Of a stretch of 64,000 nt of DNA, positions 1 through 7,155 are shown one piece after another. This stretch comes from Lachnospiraceae bacterium. Lineage in GTDB: Bacteria; Bacillota; Clostridia; Lachnospirales; Lachnospiraceae. Position numbers and translations under genes: made by a program. The notes below the pieces were generated by a model. The model was given only the letters and a program-made list of their open reading frames with translations. It made no database searches and had not been told where the DNA came from. How positions within the stretch are numbered: position 1 is the stretch's first letter; the number at the start of each line of letters is the position of its first letter. The stretch spans positions 62,001 through 126,000 of the forward strand of contig JAFTAU010000023.1 in NCBI GenBank assembly GCA_017455435.1, in the 5' to 3' direction.

Positions 1-374
1 AAGTCAATTTTATACGTAAGATAGGTGAGCGGGCGGCTCATTATCTCCGGCTCGCCGAGCAGCAGCGGGCTGGTGAATGTAAGCGCAAGCCTGATTCCCG
101 CCGTTTCAAACTCATAAACGGTCGTCATGGGACGAATCTCGCACCGGGTCTGCTCCATCGCCGGATAGCCCGTGTGATAGCGGCGGTTTATGGGATTGAT
201 TTTTCCCATAAACTCATAAACAATGCCGTCTATCATGATAACGCCGCTGATAAACTGTCTGACACCGCTCCAGTGGCGCGTGGTATCGTCGGTCAGCCTG
301 TCGGCGAACGACCAGAGCGAAAACATAGGGTCAACAGTTAAAAGAGGAACCGCCGGTGCTCTGAATTCTTTCAT
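1..374 (-). CDS. Glutaminase A-like protein (DUF4964 N-terminus), partial
   Basis: Only the first 124 or so codons are visible; the gene runs off the left edge. The ATG at 374 follows a GGAGACG site at 6-base spacing. The N-terminus shows RAPAVPLL, DPMFSLWS, HWSG and IDGIVYEFMGK, the pattern that opens the GtaA/DUF4965-type glutaminase family (DUF4964 region). No signal peptide is seen, so it is probably cytosolic. It lies 21 bases after the SGNH esterase gene on the same strand, so it is probably co-transcribed with that gene and the GH1 gene. Many bacterial members of this family sit in glycan loci, and true glutaminase activity is unproven for them. Confidence 0.7.
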   Translation of the reverse strand, partial: MKEFRAPAVPLLTVDPMFSLWSFADRLTDDTTRHWSGVRQFISGVIMIDGIVYEFMGKINPINRRYHTGYPAMEQTRCEIRPMTTVYEFETAGIRLALTFTSPLLLGEPEIMSRPLTYLTYKID

Positions 375-395
375 AATAAACGTCTCCTGTCTGAC

Positions 396-1403
396 TTAGT
401 TTTTCTCAAGCAATTCTTTTAACACGGGTAAAACGCCTTCGGCCATTTTGTCAAAGCCGCGGTCGTTCGGGTGACACCCGTCCACAGTGCATTCGTATCT
501 GTCGTCGTCATAACCAAAGAAGCTCTCCCCATCAATAAAGCGGACATTTTTGTCGCCGCGGGCCAGCGCCCGTTCATAGGTGGCGCGGATTATTTCCCTG
601 CTTTTGATATCACTCTCGTTCCATTTATAAAAATCGGGACGGGTGATAAAAATAACCGGCGTATCCGGCTGCTTCTCACGGAAAGTGAGGAAGAGCGGCT
701 CATGCGTCTGGGCAAGATATTCCGGAGTGGGCGCGTTGTGGTCGTAATCGTAAACAAATACACTCATCTCCTGAGCGGCGAGGTAGTGACGCATCGGCTC
801 CTCTGCACGGCATGAACCGGAAAGTCCGAGGTTCACATATTCTGTATCCAGCTTTCTGCACACCTGGTCTACATAAGACCTGCCGGGATGGCTGCCCGCC
901 AGACCATGTGTAATGGAAGAACCGTAGAAATACACCGGCTTTTCATATTTGTACGGGCGGGGCGCCAGCACCTGCGCGTCATCATCAACAGCTACGTTCA
1001 AATCTTCTATGCTGTTGTTCATCGGCAGATAAATCATAACGTCCTGCATTTCTTTTTTCTTTGCACCGGGACGCGGATTGTAGGTAAAGGTAGCGTGCTC
1101 GCTGTTTGTTTTTGCCGTCGCTCCGGCAAAGCAGCCGTCAATATAAACGCCTATCATGGTCTTTGCGGCGCGGCTGATGATATAACCGTCAAACGCGGTC
1201 AAATAGGGGCGATAGGTGATGTTCAGCGTTTCGGAATCCGTGCGGAAGCGCACCCTGGCGCCCGCGCTGTCTCTGGCATGCTGGCTGACTCCGTCGCTGA
1301 CTGTATCGATAACATCGAGCGGCAGACGAAAGAACATACCGTTTTCATGCACAGCGAGTCCGTGAACCGTAAGTGGCTCCTGATTGATATTGAAATGTTT
1401 CAT
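396..1403 (-). CDS. SGNH/GDSL-family esterase
   Basis: A 335-residue protein without signal peptide. The N-terminal part (about 1-150) looks like a beta-sandwich; the second half is an SGNH hydrolase. The nucleophile block is GSSITHG (Ser near residue 163), followed by the block II-like LGLSGS and a C-terminal DGCHPNDRG, which supplies the DxxH catalytic pair. Enzymes of this build usually remove acyl groups such as acetate from sugars; the substrate here cannot be read from sequence. The ATG at 1403 follows GGAGAGG. It sits between GH1 (30 bases upstream) and the glutaminase-like gene, which suggests work on the same imported glycan. Confidence 0.8.
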   Translation of the reverse strand: MKHFNINQEPLTVHGLAVHENGMFFRLPLDVIDTVSDGVSQHARDSAGARVRFRTDSETLNITYRPYLTAFDGYIISRAAKTMIGVYIDGCFAGATAKTNSEHATFTYNPRPGAKKKEMQDVMIYLPMNNSIEDLNVAVDDDAQVLAPRPYKYEKPVYFYGSSITHGLAGSHPGRSYVDQVCRKLDTEYVNLGLSGSCRAEEPMRHYLAAQEMSVFVYDYDHNAPTPEYLAQTHEPLFLTFREKQPDTPVIFITRPDFYKWNESDIKSREIIRATYERALARGDKNVRFIDGESFFGYDDDRYECTVDGCHPNDRGFDKMAEGVLPVLKELLEKN

Positions 1404-1433
1404 ATAAACCTCTCCTGCAGCGCATTCAGCGCG

Positions 1434-2801
1434 TTAATATACCATGTGTGTTTTGCAGATGTCGCTGAAATAATAGCGGCTCTTTTTCCAGGTGCGGTTT
1501 CCCTGCTCATCGACAAAAGTCAGGCCGAACTTGAAATCGTAGCCCACGAGCTCTTCGTAGGAATCCGCGTCATTCCAGTAATAATATCCGGTGACATTCG
1601 CGCCCGCCTCAATCGCCCTGCAAATCATGCGCAGATGCTCGCGGATGTATTCGCAGCGGATGTCGTCATTCAATTCTTTTTCTTTATCGCCATCGTACAT
1701 GATGCCGAGGCCGTTTTCCGTAATCATTACTTCGATGTTATTGTGCCTGTTTTTCATATACATAAGCAGGTCAAAAAGACCGGGATAATACGGCGCGTGG
1801 CGGAAGCCCTCCGGCTGTGCGAAGAAATCCTCGACGCTGGTGGACTTCAGAACGCTGTTTTCATCCCATTTGCTGTATCTTGCATAGTAATAATTGCAGC
1901 CGATAAAATCCATTGGCACAAAATTTTCTGCCAGAATCTCGCGGAAGTTTTCGGGCATGTCGGCCAGAATCTCCGGGCATTCCTTTAAGATGGTCTCGGG
2001 ATATCTGCCCTCGAGCATGGGACCCGCCCACCATTCAAACTGCCTCTCCTGGCGGATCTGCGCGGCAAGCGCGTCCTTCGGATCGAGCGAGCCGGGGTAG
2101 ACCACCATAAAATGATTGACCGCGCCGATTTTGCCTTTGAATCCCATGGATTTGTAAAGCTTTACCACGCGGTAGTGGCCGAGCATCAGGCGCAGGCAGG
2201 CGAGCTGACCGTTCTTTCTGTCTTTGCGGAAAGGCGGGAAGGTGCCCGTCAGATATCCGCCGCCGCACTGGACGGAAGACTCGTTGACCGTGCTCCAATA
2301 GGGCACTCTGTCGCCGTAGGCTTCAAAGCAGACGCGGGCGAAATCCTCAAACCACTGAGGGAAGTTTTCGTTGGCGTAGCCGCCCAGCTCCACGAGGCAC
2401 TGCGGCAGATCCCAGTGATTGAGATCCACCATTGGTTTTATGCCGTGCGCGAGCAGGCAGTCAATGACCTTCGCGTAAAACTCGATGCCCTTTGGATTTA
2501 CCTCGCCGAATCCGGTAGGGATAACGCGCGACCACGCGATAGACAGGCGGAAAGTATTCTGACCCGTTTTCGCCATATCTTCGATATAGGCTTCGTAATT
2601 GTCATAAAAAAAGCAGCCTCTGTCGGGAATCGACTCAGTGATAGGCTCCTTGCGGTTTGGCGGAATCTGGCCGGCATATTTTTCGGCGTAGTAATCCATT
2701 ACGCTGGGAGAGCGTCCGTCACGATCCAGCGCGCCCTCACTCTGAAACGCGGAGTTCGCGGTGCCGATAAGAAAATCATCAGGTAATTTAAAACCGTACA
2801 T
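1434..2801 (-). CDS. GH1 beta-glycosidase, divergent clade (copy 1)
   Basis: A 455-residue cytosolic (beta/alpha)8 glycosidase. Visible GH1 landmarks: the glycone-binding Gln in SAFQSEG (Gln20), acid/base Glu174 in STVNESS and nucleophile Glu362 in ITENG. Two usually conserved spots differ: NEP is NES, and the C-terminal DNFEW glycone-binding stretch is DSYEEL (residues 413-418), so the Glu remains but the Trp is lost. The copy at 5525-6937 has the same changes. The start ATG follows CAGGAGGATTTTTCG. It heads the cluster GH1, SGNH, glutaminase-like and lies after the malic enzyme terminator. Beta-glucosidase or 6-phospho-beta-glycosidase is possible; exact specificity is unknown. Confidence 0.88.
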   Translation of the reverse strand: MYGFKLPDDFLIGTANSAFQSEGALDRDGRSPSVMDYYAEKYAGQIPPNRKEPITESIPDRGCFFYDNYEAYIEDMAKTGQNTFRLSIAWSRVIPTGFGEVNPKGIEFYAKVIDCLLAHGIKPMVDLNHWDLPQCLVELGGYANENFPQWFEDFARVCFEAYGDRVPYWSTVNESSVQCGGGYLTGTFPPFRKDRKNGQLACLRLMLGHYRVVKLYKSMGFKGKIGAVNHFMVVYPGSLDPKDALAAQIRQERQFEWWAGPMLEGRYPETILKECPEILADMPENFREILAENFVPMDFIGCNYYYARYSKWDENSVLKSTSVEDFFAQPEGFRHAPYYPGLFDLLMYMKNRHNNIEVMITENGLGIMYDGDKEKELNDDIRCEYIREHLRMICRAIEAGANVTGYYYWNDADSYEELVGYDFKFGLTFVDEQGNRTWKKSRYYFSDICKTHMVY

Positions 2802-2837
2802 CGAAAAATCCTCCTGCTGTAAAAACTGCTTTTCCTT

Positions 2838-2873
2838 AAAAATTCCGGAAGGGGCGGCGCCCCGTTCCGGAAT
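2838..2873 (-). terminator. Rho-independent terminator of the malic enzyme gene
   Basis: On the minus strand, arms ATTCCGGAA and TTCCGGAAT with an inner G+C-rich GGGGC/GCCCC stem are followed by TTTTT. It lies 20 bases past the malic enzyme stop codon and before the GH1 gene, so GH1 probably needs readthrough or its own start. Confidence 0.85.
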
Positions 2874-2893
2874 CGAAAACTGCTGTTAATGAA

Positions 2894-4066
2894 TCAGATT
2901 CTGGCTACGCCGGATTCTCTCGCGGCCTTGGCAACTGCCTCAGCAACTGCTTTTCCCACTCTCGGGTCAAAGGCCTTGGGGATAATGTAATCGGCGCTGA
3001 GCTCTTCGTCGGTAATCAGTCCGGCAAGAGCGTTGGCGGCAGCCACCTTCATGGCCTCGTTTATATCGCTTGCGCGGACGTCAAACGCACCGCGGAAGAT
3101 GCCGGGGAACGCCAGAACGTTGTTGATCTGGTTCGGGAAATCGGAACGGCCGGTAGAGATAACCGCCGCGCCGGCTGCTTTTGCGTCTTCCGGGAAAATT
3201 TCGGGAGTGGGGTTTGCGCAGGCAAAAATGATGGGATCCTTCGCCATACTTCTGACCATGTCCTGATTGACAGTGCCGGGAGCGGAAACGCCGATGAATA
3301 CGTCAGCGCCCTTGATAACGTCCGCCAGACTGCCGGCTTTTTTCTCGAGATTGGTGCGGAGAGCCATTTCTTCTTTGATCCAGTTCAGACCCTCGCGTCC
3401 CTCGTAGATGGCGCCCTTGCGGTCGCACATGGTGATGTCGCGATAGCCCGCATCCAGCAGCAGCTTTACTATAGCGATAGCCGCTGCGCCGGCGCCGGAG
3501 GTAACGACCTTGACGTCTTCTTTTTTCTTGCCGACAACCTTGAGGGCGTTGGTAAGACCGGCGAGCGTGATGACGGCGGTGCCGTGCTGGTCGTCATGGA
3601 AAATCGGGATGTCGCATTTTTCTTTGAGCTTGCGTTCTATCTCAAAGCAGCGGGGAGCCGCGATGTCCTCGAGATTTACGCCGCCGAAGGAACCGGAAAT
3701 CATGTAGATGGTGTTGACTATCTCGTCAACGTCTTTTGACTTTATGCAAAGCGGGAATGCATCAACTCCGCCGAAGTTTTTGAAGAGCACGCATTTGCCT
3801 TCCATAACGGGCATGCCGGCTTCGGGGCCGATATCGCCGAGTCCCAGAACGGCGGTACCGTCTGTAACTACCAGGCACATATTGTGGCGACGGGTGAGCT
3901 CGTATGATTTGTTGATGTCCTTTTGAATTTCAAGACAGGGCTGAGCAACGCCGGGCGTGTAAGCCAGCGAGAGGTCGTCTTTGTTGTTTGTGGGAACAGT
4001 GGAAATAACTTCTATTTTGCCTTTCCATTCCTCGTGCAGTCTGAGTGATTCTTTTGCGTAATCCAT
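2894..4066 (-). CDS. Malic enzyme (NAD(P)-dependent, short bacterial form)
   Basis: A 390-residue protein converting malate to pyruvate and CO2 with NAD(P) reduction. It carries [12 protein letters not shown] with the catalytic Tyr, the Lys-bearing [13 protein letters not shown], the metal-site FHDDQHGTA, and a GAGAAA Rossmann loop for the cofactor. Its length is typical of the compact bacterial form. A TTG at 4084 would add six residues, but AGGAGGAAAAA lies directly before the ATG at 4066, so that start is chosen. It appears monocistronic, with a terminator at 2838-2873. It could supply pyruvate and reducing power from C4 acids; cofactor preference is not decided here. Confidence 0.93.
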   Translation of the reverse strand: MDYAKESLRLHEEWKGKIEVISTVPTNNKDDLSLAYTPGVAQPCLEIQKDINKSYELTRRHNMCLVVTDGTAVLGLGDIGPEAGMPVMEGKCVLFKNFGGVDAFPLCIKSKDVDEIVNTIYMISGSFGGVNLEDIAAPRCFEIERKLKEKCDIPIFHDDQHGTAVITLAGLTNALKVVGKKKEDVKVVTSGAGAAAIAIVKLLLDAGYRDITMCDRKGAIYEGREGLNWIKEEMALRTNLEKKAGSLADVIKGADVFIGVSAPGTVNQDMVRSMAKDPIIFACANPTPEIFPEDAKAAGAAVISTGRSDFPNQINNVLAFPGIFRGAFDVRASDINEAMKVAAANALAGLITDEELSADYIIPKAFDPRVGKAVAEAVAKAARESGVARI

Positions 4067-4140
4067 TTTTTCCTCCTGAATCAAAGTGCGTCGCTATGAC
4101 ACGCCGTCACAACCGCGCACAATATATTTTTGTCGTAAAA

Positions 4141-4169
4141 TTATTATCACAAATTGCCGTTTTTTTCAA
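4141..4169 (-). promoter_or_regulatory. Candidate promoter of the malic enzyme gene
   Basis: Read on the minus strand, TTGAAA is followed after 17 bases by TAATAA, or after 15 bases by GATAAT preceded by TG. It lies about 75 bases upstream of the start codon in A+T-rich sequence. The hexamers are imperfect. Confidence 0.35.
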
Positions 4170-4261
4170 TAAGAACCTACCATAAAGACCGGTCCTTTTC
4201 AATAAAAAAACCGATTCTGAGCGTTTCTCTTTTGGCAGGGATAACAGACCGGTTTGTCATA

Positions 4262-5506
4262 CTAATTTTCTGCTTTTTCCTTTTTGTTTTTTAATACGAC
4301 CTGGAAGCAGACTGTTATCAGTACCAGCACGCCGGACAGCGCCAGCAGGATGGGTTTGTAACTGCCGGTTTTGTCCCACACAAGATTAACCAGCGGGGCG
4401 CCGACGGCATATCCGGCGGTGTTTATCGAAACGAAGAGCCCCAGCATTTTTGTGTAGGATTTCTCTCCGAACATACCGGCCGCGATAAGCGGCAGCATGA
4501 TGGTTTCGAGCGGCATCGCCATGGCAAGCAGCGCCATGGTAACAAATACGAGCGGCGCCGGTGTAGAGGCGTTCAAAATCGCCAGCATAAAAATCGAGAC
4601 GGCGGCGCAGCCCTCGCACAGAAGCATGGTAACGCGAAGACCGAGGCGGTCAAAGCATACGCCGGCGAGGATTTTTGAGAGCGCCAGGAAAATAGCGTAA
4701 AAGCTGGCGGTCATGGTGACAAATTGTTCCAGACCGACGTCGGAAAGGTGCGAAGATTTTATACCGCTGATAGCCTGAAGCGCAGCGCCGGTCAGGAAAA
4801 TGCAGACGGCGGCGAAATAAAATCTGTGGCTTCTGACTGCATCGCGAAATTCGATTCCCTCCCATTTGGCGCCGCGATGGCCTTTTTTCGCGGGAGCGGG
4901 AGCGGAGCCTTTGTCCGGAGCCGTCTTCATAAAAATCAGGATAAGCACCATAACGAATGCCAGAACGGCAACGCCGATATAGCGATAGGCGGTGCGGTAC
5001 CCGAAGGGCTCCGCCGTGATTACGGGGCGGATTATCGGGGCAAAAATCGCTGCGCCGAGACCGTTTGAGGCGAGAATGATGCCCATAATGGTGCCGCGTT
5101 TTTCGGAGAACCAGTTGTTGACCACATATCCCACTATGGTGGTGGTACTCCACGCGAGACCCACGCCCAGCAGGGCGCCGCCGATATAAAAATGCCAGTA
5201 TTCCGTGGCAAATGAGTAAACCAGGCAGTAGCCTATCAGCGCGGCAAAGCCGAACGCCGACATTTTTTTCGCGCCCCATTTGACCACGAGAGCGCTGAAA
5301 AACAGATTTACGACGGCGGTGGCGATATAGCGGCAGGTGTCGGCCAGCGAAAAACCGGCGCGGTCAAGCCCCAGCGCCTGGGTAATGGGCTTCAGAAACA
5401 GGTCTTTATTGCTGCTGCAAAATCCCAGCGCGGTAAAAATCATCAGAATGCATACCGCCATTATCACCCATTTATATTCAAATTTTCTTTCTTTGTCTTC
5501 CGACAT
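4262..5506 (-). CDS. MFS transporter, OFA (oxalate/formate antiporter-like) type
   Basis: A 414-residue membrane protein with about 12 hydrophobic segments and a polar middle loop (near residues 205-225, rich in Lys, Ala, Pro). The first segments (WVIMAVCILMIFTALGF), the early GLGLAW-type glycine-rich helix (GGALLGVGLAW) and NWFSEKRGTIMGI match the MFS motif-A region of OFA-type carriers, which move organic acids or other small anions. It starts 18 bases after the second GH1 gene and is probably co-transcribed with it. The next gene downstream is malic enzyme, so a dicarboxylate or a glycoside are both reasonable guesses; neither is shown. Confidence 0.8.
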   Translation of the reverse strand: MSEDKERKFEYKWVIMAVCILMIFTALGFCSSNKDLFLKPITQALGLDRAGFSLADTCRYIATAVVNLFFSALVVKWGAKKMSAFGFAALIGYCLVYSFATEYWHFYIGGALLGVGLAWSTTTIVGYVVNNWFSEKRGTIMGIILASNGLGAAIFAPIIRPVITAEPFGYRTAYRYIGVAVLAFVMVLILIFMKTAPDKGSAPAPAKKGHRGAKWEGIEFRDAVRSHRFYFAAVCIFLTGAALQAISGIKSSHLSDVGLEQFVTMTASFYAIFLALSKILAGVCFDRLGLRVTMLLCEGCAAVSIFMLAILNASTPAPLVFVTMALLAMAMPLETIMLPLIAAGMFGEKSYTKMLGLFVSINTAGYAVGAPLVNLVWDKTGSYKPILLALSGVLVLITVCFQVVLKNKKEKAEN

Positions 5507-5524
5507 TAATATGGCCTCTGTCTT

Positions 5525-6937
5525 TTAATTTACGAGATGCGTTTTGCAGATCTCGGAGAAATAATAGCGGCTCTTTTTCCAGCGGCGCTCTCCCGTTTTG
5601 TGATTGACCCAAGTCAGGCCGAAGCGGAGGTTGTAGCCGTCGAGTTCCTCGTAGGAATCCGCATCGTTCCAGTACATATAGCCCCGGAGATTGTAGCCGC
5701 AGCGGATGAGGCGCGCCGCCATGCGCAGGTGCTCGCGGATGTAGGTGATGCGCTCCTCGTCCTCGCATTCAAGATCCGGGTCGTTGCGGTTTGGAAGGGC
5801 GCAGCCGTTCTCTGTAATATACATTTCGGGATTGCCGTAGCGATCCGCAGTGTATTGCACCACGTCAAACATTCCGGCGGGATATGGAGCGAAGGCCTGT
5901 CCCGGAGCCGAATAAAAGCTCTCCACGCGTTTTGAAAGCAGGGGCGTGTCCGGCAGGTACATGGTACGGCCGCTGACATAATAATTGATTCCGACAAAGT
6001 CCATGGGAATGAATCCGGCGTCCAGACGGGCGGCGTAATTGTCCGGCATATTTTCGCGGATATAACTGCTCTCCCTGAGAAGCTGTTCCGGGTACGTACC
6101 CTTTAACATGGGCTCCATCCACCAGTCGTAGTTGCGCTGGGTCTGGCGCTCCGCCGCGCCTATATCCTCCCAGTTGCAGCCGGCGGGAGTAACGTCGGTA
6201 ATGCAGTTTACGGCGCCGATTTTGCCGCCGAGATTCATTGATTTGTACAGGCGTACAGCGCGGTAATGCGCGAGAACCACGTTAAGCGCGGCCTCCTGAC
6301 CAAGCTTTATATCTTTTATAAAAGGGGGGAATCTCTGAGTGATGTACCCGTTCGTAACGGTGATAGAGGATTCGTTAAAGGTACTCCACATTTTTACGCG
6401 GTCGCCGAAGTTTTCAAAACAGACGCGTGCATAGGCCTCAAACCAGTCCGGGAACGCGGGATTGGCAAAGCCGCCCTGCTCCATGAGGCACTGCGGCAGA
6501 TCCCAGTGATAAATGTCCACAAACGGCGTGATACCGCAGGCGATGAGTTTGTTTATGACGCGGTTGTAAAAATCTATGGCGAGGAGATTGACCTCTCCGA
6601 TGCCCGTGGGGATGATGCGCGGCCAGGCCAGGCTCATGCGGTAAACATTCTGGCCCGTCTTTTGCATGTCTTCGATATAGGCCTCGTAATTGTCATAGAA
6701 AAAGCAGCCTCTGTCGGGAAGCTCGTCAGAATAAACCTGCCTTGCCTGCCTCGCCGCGGCTGCGGAATCGAGTGTCTTTAAATGAGGGGGCGTTTTTCCG
6801 GCCCACTCGCGAGCGTAATATTCCATTATGCTTTCGCTCTTACCGTCCGCCCGCCATGCGCCCTCGGACTGAAACGCGGAATTCGCGGTACCTATCAGAA
6901 AATCGTCCGGTAAAATAAATCCGTTCAAGCTCTTCAT
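5525..6937 (-). CDS. GH1 beta-glycosidase, divergent clade (copy 2)
   Basis: A 470-residue paralogue of the GH1 at 1434-2801, with the same opening (LPDDFLIGTANSAFQSEGA), acid/base Glu179 in STFNESS, nucleophile Glu366 in ITENG and the unusual DSYEEL in place of DNFEW. It differs by an extra loop near residues 55-75. No signal peptide. It is first in a two-gene unit with the MFS carrier, preceded by a promoter at 7014-7042 and a leader hairpin at 6973-7003. The close pairing with a carrier suggests uptake and cytosolic hydrolysis of a beta-glycoside. Confidence 0.88.
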   Translation of the reverse strand: MKSLNGFILPDDFLIGTANSAFQSEGAWRADGKSESIMEYYAREWAGKTPPHLKTLDSAAAARQARQVYSDELPDRGCFFYDNYEAYIEDMQKTGQNVYRMSLAWPRIIPTGIGEVNLLAIDFYNRVINKLIACGITPFVDIYHWDLPQCLMEQGGFANPAFPDWFEAYARVCFENFGDRVKMWSTFNESSITVTNGYITQRFPPFIKDIKLGQEAALNVVLAHYRAVRLYKSMNLGGKIGAVNCITDVTPAGCNWEDIGAAERQTQRNYDWWMEPMLKGTYPEQLLRESSYIRENMPDNYAARLDAGFIPMDFVGINYYVSGRTMYLPDTPLLSKRVESFYSAPGQAFAPYPAGMFDVVQYTADRYGNPEMYITENGCALPNRNDPDLECEDEERITYIREHLRMAARLIRCGYNLRGYMYWNDADSYEELDGYNLRFGLTWVNHKTGERRWKKSRYYFSEICKTHLVN

Positions 6938-6972
6938 AAATCCCTCCCGCCGTCGTCTTTTGCGCTAAAAAT

Positions 6973-7003
6973 GGCGATTTTTCATCCCTTTCGGGAAATC
7001 GCC
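6973..7003 (-). promoter_or_regulatory. Leader hairpin upstream of GH1 copy 2
   Basis: Arms GGCGATTT/AAATCGCC enclose a CCC-GAAA-GGG stem with a GNRA-type loop, followed on the minus strand by ATTTTTAG. It lies between the promoter and the GH1 start. It could act as an attenuator or stabilise the mRNA; function not shown. Confidence 0.4.
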
Positions 7004-7013
7004 GAGCCGCTAA

Positions 7014-7042
7014 AAAATATAACTACAGTCATTCTAATTCAA
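7014..7042 (-). promoter_or_regulatory. Promoter of the GH1-MFS unit
   Basis: Minus strand TTGAAT, 17-base spacer, TATTTT. It is about 75 bases upstream of the GH1 ATG and downstream of the terminator of the beta-helix gene. Confidence 0.55.
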
Positions 7043-7090
7043 AAGACCGGCTTTGTAAATGGACAGCGGCCTAACTTGAGGGATTGTCAT

Positions 7091-7123
7091 ATAAAAGGCT
7101 GCCGCATGTTGCTCGCGGCAGCC
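7091..7123 (-). terminator. Terminator of the beta-helix gene pair
   Basis: Minus strand: perfect 9-bp stem GGCTGCCGC/GCGGCAGCC with a 9-base loop followed by TTTTAT. It lies 33 bases after the stop of the 7156-10080 gene. Confidence 0.88.
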
Positions 7124-7155
7124 CCCGTCGTATCAATTACGCAATTCAGGAGGAC

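Noticed and set aside
888..1988. 366-codon plus-strand open frame
   Set aside because: Antisense to the SGNH and GH1 genes, which have clear active-site motifs and ribosome binding sites.
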